Below, in pieces: positions 18,975 to 29,397 of a stretch of 30,429 nt of DNA. A program made the translations under genes and the position numbers. How positions within the stretch are numbered: the stretch's first letter is position 1; each line of letters begins with the position of its first letter. The stretch lies in assembly GCA_032433595.1 (NCBI GenBank), contig JASWJB010000428.1, positions 1 to 30,429 on the forward strand, in the 5' to 3' direction. The stretch is from Conoideocrella luteorostrata (Eukaryota; Ascomycota; Sordariomycetes; Hypocreales; Clavicipitaceae). The notes beneath the pieces were generated by a model that made no database searches, was not told the DNA's origin, and worked only from the letters and a program-made list of their open reading frames with translations.

Positions 18975-21221
18975 ATGGCAACTACACGGTCTGCAGCAAG
19001 GGACGGCCGGCCGCCGCTTGGTTTTGCAGCTATCCGAGATATACTTGATGCCAAAGTGAGGAAGGGGACACTCGCGAATGTTTTAGGAGTAGTAACGGAT
19101 TTTCGGGCGCCAATTCCAACTGGAGGACCAGGTGCGTATGTCCTGTTCTGTGCACCGCTCGCCTATTCATCTGCTTGCACACACACTCACTGCGGTAGAT
19201 TGGAAATGTCAGGTTCGTATATTTGATCAGTCTGTTGAAAACGAGCCCGATCACTCTATTGCCCTCGAGATCTTTTGGCCTCAAAATGATATGCCTGACG
19301 TCAGGTGTGGTGATGTAGTAATTGTGTTTCGCGCCAAGGTTAGTCACTCCCGCAAGCAGCTTGTACAATATCAACTCAAGCATGTCTTCAGGTTCAAACC
19401 TTCCGAGAAGCGTGGAGCTTGTGTTCCAATTACATGACGGACGTTTATGTATATGATTCCTCAAAAATACCCAAACCCATAAAAGATGCCTCCAGGGCCC
19501 TGCGTCCGTCAACCCGGAAAAAGTCTTATCGTCCCCCAAGCAAGGTTGAGAATGAGTTTGTCAGTGTCCTCCATAGCTCTATCAACAAAGAGAGACTTCC
19601 AACTGCAACCGAATTCGAAGTGATGAAGATAAACTCAACAAATGTTAAGAAAAAGTTTTCTGAACTAAAGGATGTTCGGGATGGCAAGTTTGTGGACACA
19701 GTCGCGCAGATTGTCAGGGAGCCGTACGATCTGGGCGACAAATATACGCTATGGATTTCTGATTACACAGAAAACCCTTTATTCTATCACTACCAACTCA
19801 TGGGAGGCAGAGGACAGGGAGGAGATCCTGATGGGCATGCAAACAAATTCGGCACATCACCGTCCTCGTCGGAGTGGAGCGGGCCGTTCGGAAAGCTCAG
19901 CCTGCAAGTCACTTGTTTCGAGCCACATGCCTCGGTGATTCGAAAACATAAGCTTACTGTAGGGGCATGGCTTTCCCTACGAAACATGCAGATCAAGTTT
20001 GGTCACAATAATGTCAACTTGGAGGGATATGTTAGAGAAGACCGTGAAGCTCCTGGAAAAATCAACGTTTCACAAGAACAGACGCATGATTCTGAAGCAA
20101 CTAGGCCAGAGCTGAAGAGTGCACTTCGAAGGAAACGAGATTATGAGAAAGTCAAGAAGGAGCAGCTCCATCTGCTCACCGAGGCTGCTACTGCCGGCGC
20201 CAAGCGCAGGGCAGAGATAGACCCGGATTCGGAACGGCCATCAAAGTCAAATGGGAGAGCAAAGAGAAAAGCTATTCGGGCGCCATTACAGCAGGCCTAC
20301 AAGGAGAAGCAAAAGCAAGCGAACGGCGAATCGCCACCCACAGTCGATATAGCAATGGACGCCCCAACTGACTTGAACATACAAGGTAAATCATTCCAAC
20401 CCCAAACAACCCATCGTCCGCCGCTAACACCAGCCTCCCAAGTCAAATGCGAAAATGGGAACAAGCCGGCGACTCCTCTTGAGGATATGATAAAACTTGT
20501 ATTTCACGAGACTATCATCGACGACAATTCCGTTCGGCTACCTCTGCCATTCGTAAACGCTAACTACCGCACTTACGCCAGCATTGTTGACTTTATGCCC
20601 TCTCGCCTTGAGGACTTTGCCTGTCCCAAGAAAGTGCCATCAGAATACGCCGCTCTCTCCGACCACGAAGAGTCCGACTCAGGCTCAACATCAGAGTCGG
20701 AGTCAGAAAACGAGCAAGAGATAACGCCTGACTCTACAAAGATCATCAAAGAATGGGAATGGCGCTTCTACTTACGTCTCGAAGATGTTAGCCAACAAGA
20801 CGGACAGCCAAAGAACTCTCTGTGGGCTCTTGTAGATAACAAATCCGCCCAAATGCTTCTCAGTCTCGATGCATCCGACTTGCGCAACGACGACAGAAAT
20901 CTCGGTCGACTACGACAAACGATGTTTATCCTTTGGGGGGAATTGGAAGAGCACAAGGCACAGCTTGAAAATCGAGCATTACAAAGTAGGCCTGTTAATG
21001 GTACAGGACCACCTGCAGACTCCGACGATGAAGGGGATGTCCAGACAAAACTGGTCTCCAAACAAACTACCTTCTCTAACCGCCCTTTCGCATGTTGCAT
21101 TCGTCAGTATGGTGTCCAAATGAAGGAGAAGGACGACACAAAGTCAGATGCTGGGCAAGGCAAGCGCTGGGAAAGAATGTTTGGTCTTTTTGGAACAAAA
21201 ATATCCGGGTGTGAGCGATAA
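18975..21221 (+). CDS. pot1: Protection of telomeres protein Pot1
   Basis: Exons 18975-19131, 19199-19338, 19392-20385 and 20443-21221, 689 aa. The third intron (57 bp, donor GTAAAT, CTAAC branch, AAG acceptor) is stop-free; if it is kept the protein has 708 aa. Pot1 binds the G-rich single-stranded telomere overhang and controls end protection and telomerase access within shelterin. The first OB fold starts near GFAAIRDILDAKVRKGTLAN and contains LGVVTDFRAPIPTGGPDWKC and QVRIFDQS, the pattern of the telomere-end-binding Pot1 domain, followed by GDVVIVFRAKVQTF. A second OB-like region (FVDTVAQIVREPYDLGDKYT...) follows, then a basic linker rich in Lys/Arg and an acidic Ser/Glu stretch (residues of SDHEESDSGSTSESESEN). 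The end RWERMFGLFGTKISG is also familiar from fungal Pot1. The ATG at 18975 is the only good start before the OB fold. Confidence 0.9.
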
Positions 21222-21947
21222 ATATCGCTACATCATAAGTTGAATGTGGATAATAAGCGATTCGGTATATTCTAATATCTATTTCGCAGTACCTATTCTT
21301 GCCTCAAATACACATAATTGCAAATTCACGTCAAAGAACAACCTCATCCTGTCCTTGCAGATGCCCCATTTTCCTAACGGTTTGCTTCATATAAACATCA
21401 CAACAAGTTACCGTGAAAGAACAGCCCCATCTCGTACTTTCTGATATCCGCTTTACTATGCTTACTGTTGCTTCAAATACACATCACACCAAGTTACTAT
21501 CAAAGACTTGAACCGTCCTTAATGTTGATCTGAAATTATATATACCGGCATTAAAAAAATCATCAATAACACCAGGCACCCCCGCCTAGCAATTCGTGAC
21601 CTAACCTGACAAACCAATCCATATTGGGTAGCCTTTCTCGCAAACATACCGGTTTAGGAGACTTTACCAAGCTTCGTACATTGATTTACGGACAAAAAAA
21701 ATTTAACATAAAAACAAACAAGACCCCTGCAAGGAACCTACCCACCGTCAAGTGAGCATCACATCCAAGCTGGTGGTGCTGCCGCCGCCGCCGCAACATG
21801 TAGCGTAAACCAGACACCCTTGCCAACCCTAACCTAAATTCTGTCAAAGAGTTCCCAATATCCCGTGCGCGTTTCTGCTTTGCCCTTGTTGAAGAACAGA
21901 ACAGCTGGGCACAGGTCAAAAACAAAAAATAATGCTCAACAGTGACC
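21222..21947. other. Convergent intergenic region (pot1 / scc3 3' ends)
   Basis: 726 bp between two convergent stops, AT-rich, holding the two 3' UTRs and terminators. It contains three diverged copies of a unit of about 85 bp, listed separately. No coding sequence seen. Confidence 0.5.
21303..21558 (+). repeat. Degenerate tandem repeat, three units of about 85 bp
   Basis: Units begin near 21303, 21386 and 21472. Each starts with TCAAATACACAT or a variant (TTCATATAAACATC), continues with a ACAAGTTAC-like block, then GTCAAAGAA/GTGAAAGAA/ATCAAAGAC, then a CC-rich block (CATCCTGTCC, CCCCATCTCG, GAACCGTCC). The spacing is 83 and 86 bp. The copies are well diverged, so this was judged by eye and needs a dot plot. 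Confidence 0.45.
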
Positions 21948-24900
21948 CTAGTCACCAAGACCATCATCATCATCTGCGTCGTTATTCACAACCTCATCCT
22001 CGACACCCTCATCTATGATAGGATCATCCTCTATCAATTCTCTTCGTCGCAGATCTTCTCTAGACCCTTCCTCCGGCCCCAGGTCGTCAAAGACATTATC
22101 TTCGTCGTCTTCTTCCCCAGCGACGATCTCCAGACTCAGAGCCTGCTTGTTATCCTTGGCTCTGGGAGGTACAGGCTTCTTGTGCCGCCTTAGCATTTTC
22201 TCCTCATCGAGATACGCAACGACCTCTTTGAAGTTGTTGCCCAGCTTGGTCTCGTTGCGGAGGATTCTGCGGCGGAGCTTGCTGGCCATAGAGCCACGGT
22301 CGTCGATGAGGTTGGCCGTGATGGCGAGGACATACTTGGCGGTTAATTCGCAAAAAGCTCTTTCGGATTTGAGTTCAGCGGCATATCGCTCTTCTGGAGA
22401 CAGAGCCTCATCGTCTTCGTCGTCGTCGAGCTCCTCGTCATCAGCCATGGGGTCTTCGTCTTCTGCAGGGTCATTTAGAGTCTTTTCCTTCTTAGCTTTC
22501 TTGGCGTACTGCCTTTCTGCGCCATCAAAGATAGACATGAGCTCGGGTACCAGGCCGGGCTCTATGTCTTGAAGGAGAACATTGAGCTTCTCCCCTCGGC
22601 CTTGTGCCGCAGTTGATACTGCGCGGAAATTCTTGATATATGGTCGGAGAGTGGCAAAAGTGAGATGAAGATCACACAAGCTGCCGGTAGAAAAGAGGCG
22701 CAGTGGATCAATGGCAGCACGGGACGAAAATGTTTCAATCAAATGTCGCCTGTAGGACTGCCGTAGAACCGAAAGCTCATCTAAGTCAGCGTCCGACAAG
22801 CCCGTACCCGCTGACAGCAGCTTGGCCAAGATCCTTGTCTTCCACATGAAATAGAACTGTGATGCCCTGATAGCAAACGTGACCACTTCGTCTTCTAAGT
22901 CGTCAATTTCATCTTCTTGCGGCTCATATTTGCCCCGATGAACGATCTTGCTCAGGATTTCGATGGCAGAGGAACTAGAGCCTTGCGACTTGGATTTGGT
23001 TTCCAAAGCGTCAACGCAGTCTGAGATGCTCGCAAGCTTGCTAATTTTCATCAGAATTGTAGACAAGTCGCGCAACGGTGCTGCAGCCACGTTGCCACGA
23101 ACGGACAGTTCGCAAGACTTGTCAAAGTTACGAAGCGCATTTATGGCGTTTTCCCATAGTAGTGACAGCTTGCTATCTGTCAATTCCTCAAGCTCTTCAT
23201 ATTGGCGGGCACGTAACAAAGCCGCAGTAACTTCAGACAAAACTCTCTTATCGTCGTGTCTGTTGAACTGTGTGCTAATCTCATCAAGCAAAGTTTCATA
23301 CTTGCTCGAGTCCTGACGCAGTTGTTGGGAAGTATCCGGGTTTAAAAACCGCTCCAGACGGAGGACGATTGCCGCAACCTCTGGCTCCGCGCCAAATTTG
23401 TTCAGCAGCTTAGGAATTATTGTAGTCAACTCTGTAGCAACTTCCTCCTGGGCTTCAGCAGCTTCAGATCGGCCAAGTTTCCTTTTCCCTTTGTCATGAT
23501 CGCTGGTCACGGTGAGGCTGGATTTGACTGCAGAGCTAAGAACGTCGAGGAGAATAGACTCTTCTTCCGGTGTTGGGGCTATGGCCTTCTTGAAAGCTGC
23601 CTCGGGGGAGCTGGCCTTGACTTTTGATCTTGATTTTGTCTTGGAGCTCGTCGTGTGGTCATAGAGGAGGTAACCAGCAATTATTCCCCAGGTATTGATT
23701 TCTGGTAGTTTTTCGTACAGCGCCTGGGCTGCTAGAGAGATCCGGGTGTCCGGAGTCACGCCATCCCACAGTTCTGCAGCAGCATCTAACCCAGCGCCGA
23801 CGTCGTTTTGCTGCGCTTCCTCGATCTGGGTGTCGTATATAGCCAAAGTTTCGGCCAGGCATTTGATGTTAATCCACTCCTTACGCGGATTGTCATAATC
23901 GTCCTCTTCGACCTCGTCCAGTTCATCCACCACTTCCTGTCCACCAATCTCGTCCACCTTTCCTTCAAGGACATCCGCGACGCAGGCAACAAAGAAGTTC
24001 GCGACAGATTTGCGGATCCGTATCTCGGTGTCAAAGATGAGCTTTCCAATGGCATCAATCTCATTCGGCTCAAGCATAGCAGCAGATCTTAAAGTGTCAA
24101 TGACTGAGATTGCTGTGACCCGGACAGACACTTCCGAGTCAAGCGTTGCTATCTCAATCAAGCGTGGTCTGAATCTGTCGATGAAGTGACCGAGTTGTTG
24201 TGCGTCACGTCGGAATACCTTGAGGAGCTGTTTTAGCACCTCTTGCCGAGTTTGCGCATTGGTGTCAGAAAGCATCCAGCCAAGGTATCGAAGATAGCCC
24301 GGCTCCATGAATACGGTAGGCAGACTAAGAATCCATGCGCCTAGAGCGTCCACGCACTCGGCACGAATTTTGGGATCCACGTCGCGATATCGATGAACGA
24401 ATACGGTATCGAAAAAAGATTGGATGCCATCGCTGCACGTTTTGCGATATCCGTTGGCCGCGCTCAAGCCACGCTGCAGCTCGGCGGACTTGGCCTTATT
24501 CTTGCCTCTCTTAGAGGCTTGTAGCTGCTGCTCGATGTTGGCTATTCTTCGGTCGAGGACGCTTGCAACACCAACCAGGCCAGTTTGAACAGCTAATGAA
24601 ATCGTGGTTGCCGTGTGGCGGAATGGTCGCAACGACGAGGATGACATACTCGCCAGCCATGCGTGCAAATTATCCATCAGGTCAGCGTCTTTGTACAGCG
24701 TATCTGTTTCGTGAACCAGCTCAACCAGCGAGTGGTAAAAGCCGACAAGCATATCGCGGAAAGACCTCGTGCTCTTCGCTTTTGATATCAACGGGTAGTC
24801 TGTAATTTGTTGCTGTAAATGTGGCGTCAGCAACCATCAAATATCTTTTCATGTCCAGAGAGGAGAGCTGCCAACCTCTTGATAGACACTTTGTAAGTCA

Positions 24901-25564
24901 ACCAGTCTATTGGGGATATTCTCCGGATCGCGAACATCATCAACCGTAACCTCCAAATCGCAACCAGCGCACTGAAGGATAGAGTTGATGAGGTCAGCCA
25001 AGGCAGACGCGTCATCCGCCTGGTATTTCTCCAACCATTGCTGGGCCACACTATCAGAAGAATCTCCGGATCCAAATATATCAGCTGCAACAACAGCAAC
25101 AACAACAAAGGTCAGCGTTGGCTATACGTCGGAATCGCAGTTGGTTGAATGAACGGATCTGCACACTTACCAAAAAGACCAGAGCCTTTCTCTCCAGCTT
25201 CAATCCGGACAGTCTTTTTGGGACGACTGGGAATTCGAGCAACTTGGTTAAGCCCCGCCGGCTGAGTACCATTGATTTTAGGCTTCTTGCTGGATGGTTT
25301 TTTAGCGCGGCCGCCAGCCTTTCGCGATCTTGGGGCAGGATGGTCTGCATCGCTCGCGTCGTCCTCGTCGCTGGTTACCCCATCAGATTCAATCCCGTCT
25401 TCCTCAGCTTCCTCGCCATCCTCTTCGTCTCTCTTGCGCTTCGGCGCGACGCCGGCATTTGATTCGTGCGCGTACTTGGCTGGGGCCTTCACGACGCGTC
25501 CAGAGCGACGACGCGATGTCGCATCTGATTCTGGAGTTGCGCTGGCGCTGGCGCTGGCGTCCAT
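21948..25564 (-). CDS. scc3: Cohesin subunit Scc3 / STAG
   Basis: Exons on the minus strand are 25564-25171, 25084-24876 and 24812-21948, 1155 aa. Scc3/STAG is the HEAT-repeat subunit of cohesin, which binds the kleisin Scc1/Rad21 and DNA, and is needed for sister chromatid cohesion and loading. The head is basic and Ser/Ala-rich (RRRSGRVVKAPAKYA, then acidic and KKPSSKKPK). The STAG region begins at ADIFGSGDSSDSVAQQW. The stromalin conserved domain lies at about 345-430 (DPKIRAECVDALGAWIL, then GYLRYLGWMLSD and RQEVLKQLLKVF). A HEAT-like body and a long acidic tail (DDDDGLGD end) follow. Intron 1 (86 bp, GTAAGT) has a GTT/GCT-repeat tract before the acceptor. Intron 2 (63 bp) has a weak donor GTTGGC but a CTGAC branch, and the join QEQQITDYP reads naturally. 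The ATG at 25564 begins MDASASASATPES. It is divergent from ureD. Confidence 0.93.
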
Positions 25565-26175
25565 AATGAGTGTTCTCGCGATTGCGTACAATTTCTTATG
25601 CGGGGGTCATCTGCGAAAATTGCAAGAATGCAGAATGACGGCTCTCTGACCCTGAATCGCGACTGATGTATGGAGTGTCTGGCAATCAATGGCGCGCGTT
25701 GGCGTCGAGCGGCTGTCTCGCTGGGGTTATTTTGGCAAATGGGCAAAGTCAGTGGTCTTGGTGCAGTACATCTCGGCAGAACACCGGCAGTATGGCCCAA
25801 TGAGGTCACTGTCTTGCTTCTTGCTCTGTGGCTGGTGAGTGGCTCACCCACCGTCATCAGCAACTCAACAGCCCCACCGATATCTTATCGGCCAATCCCG
25901 CTACTTATTTGCATCTACTATAACTAAGATACAATAAATCCCTACATCGGCCAAATCAACGCCGATAACAGCTATGCTACTTAAAAAGGACCATGATGCC
26001 CGCTAAAATACATCAGGGGCAAGTTCTGTTAATTTTATTACTAATTAAATTGATCATATCGTTTCATAAGCTATGCCTCGTGAGAGCATTGCGCGCCGAT
26101 TCAAGCATTTTGGAGCTGGGTCGGATTCCTCAGCAGCGCCTATTCATCCCCAGTCCACTCAGGTACTTTGGAGCC
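25565..26175. promoter_or_regulatory. Divergent promoter region (scc3 / ureD) with GATA sites
   Basis: 611 bp between the scc3 and ureD starts. Near ureD are GATA cores: CTTATC (25884-25889, the reverse of GATAAG), TATC (25881-25884), AGATAC (25927-25932) and CGATAA (25963-25968). A CCAAT box lies at 25892-25896. GATA-factor sites (AreA/Nit2) are the expected control elements of fungal nitrogen genes. The last 183 bp are an open reading frame in the ureD frame; see findings. Confidence 0.5.
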
Positions 26176-27183
26176 ATGGGTCCTCCGGCATGGAATTTGC
26201 CATTTCCAAAGTCAACGTCGGTGCCTGGTGAAGGTCACATCGTGGCCAGAATACTTCCTGGCGGTGGAAATGGCCTCGAGTCGATTTCTTATCAGTATCC
26301 GCTGAAACTGATCTCCCCGACTTCACCTACCGGAGGGCAAAAAAGCGTGCTTGTGTTTCTCTTGTCCTATGGGGGTGGTCTTGTTGGTGGAGATGCTGTC
26401 AACCTTTCGATTCATGTCCAATCCAAGGCAAGCCTCAGTCTCGTCACCCAGGGCCATACTAAGGTCTTCAAATCCCCCAGTGCCGACATTGTCACGAGCC
26501 AGCTTATGAACGTCAAAATTGATGATGGAGCTGCGCTATGTCTGCTTCCAGATCCCGTTCAGCCATTTCAGGACAGTGTGTATATGCAGACACAAAAATT
26601 CAATCTGGCAGCAAGAGCATCAATCTGTCTCCTGGATTGGGTGACAGCTGGCAGAACAGCTCGAGGCGAGAACTGGGACTTCGTCAAATGGACCGGTCGC
26701 AATGAAATTTGGCTTCGGGGTGAAGAACAACCTGCAGGAGATCGTCTCTTGGTTAGAGATACAGTGATACTTTGTCAAGAGGGTACGCAAGCCATTGGAC
26801 AGCTGCTTCGGGATACAATGCACAAGATGAGCATTTTTGGCACGTTGGTACTTCGAGGTCCCGTTATGAAGAGCTTGGGTGACTTTTTTCTCACCGAATT
26901 TGATGCTCTACCCCGGTTGGGGGCTCGTGACTTTCGAACACAAGAGGACCATGACGAAGAGATCAAGAAGATGACAGACTTAGAGCGATGGCGGGGTGGA
27001 AGGATTAGTTTCGAGGCGGCTGAGGGCGTCTTATGGTCTGCAGCACGTGTAAGGGGCTGCGTCGTTGTCAAGTTCGGTACTCGGACAGTAGAAGCTGGAC
27101 GGGATTGGATTGGCTCTATGCTTATCAAAGAAGGGAGTCTCTATTCACACTTTGGCGAGGAGGCTCTGATGTGTGTAAAGTAG
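26176..27183 (+). CDS. ureD: Urease accessory protein UreD
   Basis: 335 aa, without introns. UreD (UreH in some bacteria) works with UreF and UreG to insert Ni2+ and carbamylate the active site lysine of apo-urease in the cytoplasm. Family marks are: PGEGHIVARILPGG at the start, SYGGGLVGGDAV, TQGHTKVFKS, DPVQPFQDSVYMQTQ (P-x-x-x-PF in the family), LLDWVTAGRTARGENWDF (the DW...GR...GE.W.F pattern) and a DTVIL strand. The length fits fungal UreD. The start is taken at ATG 26176, with ideal context (GCCATGG) immediately before the conserved region. The frame is open 61 codons upstream to an ATG at 25993, but that part contains a hydrophobic stretch (VLLILLLIKLIISF) and no family similarity, so it is likely leader. 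Urease itself is not in the window. Confidence 0.92.
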   Translation: MGPPAWNLPFPKSTSVPGEGHIVARILPGGGNGLESISYQYPLKLISPTSPTGGQKSVLVFLLSYGGGLVGGDAVNLSIHVQSKASLSLVTQGHTKVFKSPSADIVTSQLMNVKIDDGAALCLLPDPVQPFQDSVYMQTQKFNLAARASICLLDWVTAGRTARGENWDFVKWTGRNEIWLRGEEQPAGDRLLVRDTVILCQEGTQAIGQLLRDTMHKMSIFGTLVLRGPVMKSLGDFFLTEFDALPRLGARDFRTQEDHDEEIKKMTDLERWRGGRISFEAAEGVLWSAARVRGCVVVKFGTRTVEAGRDWIGSMLIKEGSLYSHFGEEALMCVK

Positions 27184-27703
27184 GGGTGCGCATGGTTATT
27201 TTTCAAGGTATTGATTGGCATTAGATAGCGAAGATACCCCAGTCAAATCAAACCCTTAGTTGCTCAATAGTACTTGTCCTGCTTGTTTGTCCCGACAATT
27301 ACAGGTGCTCAATCTGGGTTGCTAATATTCACCAACAATCTATGTGCAAGGGGTTATACAAGCATCTCATGTACCGTCAAGAATCCACATCGAGTTTCCG
27401 CTCGTATCGCCATGCCTGGGTATTCAAGCCATGTCGCTAACCTGTAGCTACCCCCGTACCCAACCTGACCCCTACGTCACAGCAAATGCAGGTCAACAGT
27501 GCGTTGCATAGAGCATAAGAGCGCAGTAGTGGGGTGGCAAGCGGCAGAGCCGCCCGTCCCCCACCATTCGCCCCGTTCACCGCCCAAATTTTCTCGAGCT
27601 TGTCATCCATCAGTTGGATGTATATGTGTGATTCTGACATCATCCCTATACGTTTACCCCCAATTACTCTAGAAAAGTCTGCCTCAGTCTTACATAACTC
27701 ACC
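27184..27703. promoter_or_regulatory. Intergenic: ureD 3' flank and RPC4 promoter
   Basis: 520 bp. It contains a GC-rich inverted repeat (GCGGCAGAGCCGC, about 27541-27553). The part near 27650-27700 is the presumed RPC4 leader. No coding sequence seen. Confidence 0.45.
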
Positions 27704-29397
27704 ATGGTGCGAGCGAGGGCGACCGGAAGAGGGGCCCGCCGCGGAGTTGCTACCAGTGGCAATCAGCGAGCTCCGGCAGACGGCAACAGCGAAACCGAAA
27801 ATGCTACGGCCTCGACTGAGCCCACAAGTGCCACGCCGCCAACTCTCGACGAGGCAGTGGCATCTGCCTCAAGTACCCGGAGTACTGCAGCACGTCGAGG
27901 AGGCACGACGACGGGGTCTCGGACAACAACGGGTGGCCGGCTACGGCCCAAGATTCTTCGAAGAGACGAGGCAGACAGAGACAAGCTAGCCCAGCAAGAG
28001 GCGCAGAAGGCAAATGAGAGAGCTGCAGCTGAGAGAAGAGCACGCGGTCGTTCGAGAAATCGAAGCAAGAGAAGTCGTGGTGATGCAATGGGTGCTAGAC
28101 AAGGTAGGGGAGGTATCACGGCAGCGCCAAGCGGCCCATTCTCGGGTGGCTTTGCCGGATCAGGTATGTCGACAATAAAATACTTCAATGTACAGGGCGC
28201 CCACTTCTAATAATGCTTTCAGCTGGTGGACGAGGCGATGGTTGGTTTGGAGGTGGCGGTGGTGCTGGTGGATTTCACGGAGGCAGAGGAGCCAAATCAG
28301 AATCGAAGGGCAAGGGATTTGCTGAGGCTGACGTTCGAAGGCGCGAGGCCAGAATCAATGCAGATAAGCTTCACGTTATGTCACCTGAAGACGAGCTCGA
28401 CAGCGAGAACGAAGCCATGATGACAGCGTTAAGCGGTCACTCCCCGATCACGATGCCCATGGGCATTTTCCGACGAGAACATAAGGAAGAGGAGGTTGTG
28501 GTTGCCACTACAGCAGAACTGGAAGCCGCAGAGAATGCCACTGGAGAGGAAGAAAGTTTATGGGTAGAAGGATCAGGCACGATGCCACCTGTGGACCAAC
28601 CCGAAGAAGGTGTTTGGGATACAGATGGGAAACCACTACTGATCAAGAAGGAGCCTGATGTTGAAGATGCGATGGACCTGGACGCGGCAATCAAGTCTGC
28701 GACGGAAGAAGAGGATTCCAAGAAACCCACACCAGCTCCAACCGTCAAGAAGACACTGCCAAAAGACCTTGAGGAGAGAACTATCCAAACAGATTTAGAT
28801 CTATTGGCGGGCGAGTTGGGAGCAGTTACATTCACAAACGAAACGGGTGAGACTAAAACTGAAGGACCAAGTAACAAAGATGGGCGGCTATATCTGTTCC
28901 AGTTCCCGCCGCTGATACCCCCATTGAAAACGGTATCACGGCCTCAACAAGCGACCAAGGTGAAGGATGAGACCAATGACAGCAATCTCATGGATACACC
29001 TAGTGCGACCGATCCAATGTCCGTTGATTTAACTACCGGCGATCACAACCGAAACAAACACAACGATAATGAGAACGACGGAGACGAGCTAGAAGAAGAT
29101 GGGTTTCGGTCACAGTTCCTATCTCACGGAGGCATGATTGGAAAACTTAATGTGCGCAAATCGGGCAAAGTAGAGCTCGACTGGGGCGGTATGACGCTGG
29201 AAATGAGTCCAGCAGCAGGCATGAACTTCCTCACAACGGCCGTCATCGTGGAGGAAAACGACGAGAAGGCGCAGGAAGGAGTAGTAGGCGGAGAGAGCAT
29301 CGGCATGGGCAAAATCATGGGGCGGTTCGTCCTCGCGCCTATATGGAGCGAAGAAGAGGATTGGAACGTTGCACCCGAGGAATTGCTTGCGGGATGA
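27704..29397 (+). CDS. RPC53: RNA polymerase III subunit RPC4 (Rpc53 family)
   Basis: Exons 27704-28163 and 28223-29397 (donor GTATGT, branch CTAAT, acceptor CAG), 544 aa. The start is ATG in ACCATGG. RPC4/C53 forms a TFIIF-like heterodimer with C37 in Pol III and is needed for termination and reinitiation of tRNA and 5S genes in the nucleus. The conserved C-terminal domain is recognisable: IGKLNVRKSGKVELDWGGMT, a following region with Met/Phe, and GMGKIMGRFVLAPIW near the end, as in the RPC4 family. The N-terminal half is low complexity: Ala/Thr/Arg-rich, with RARGRSRNRSKRSRGD and a Gly-rich patch (GWFGGGGGAGGFHGGRGA) right after the intron, then an acidic Glu-rich middle. RPRILRR-like basic motifs before the Gly patch are also usual in the family. 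The next ~1 kb has no gene. Confidence 0.9.

Noticed and set aside
22015..22572. 185-codon plus-strand Ser-rich frame
   Set aside because: It is antisense to the acidic Scc3 C-terminus; poly-Ser is the expected complement of its GAC/GAG/GAT codons.
8934..25564. Idea of a functional genome-maintenance gene cluster (AT-hook, Hnt3, Pot1, Scc3)
   Set aside because: The genes are on both strands, interleaved with unrelated housekeeping genes, and are ordinary single-copy genes. Nothing shows co-regulation.
27763..28188. 141-codon minus-strand frame over RPC4 exon 1
   Set aside because: It is the complement of the Ala/Arg/Thr-rich N-terminus of RPC4 and shows no independent family features.
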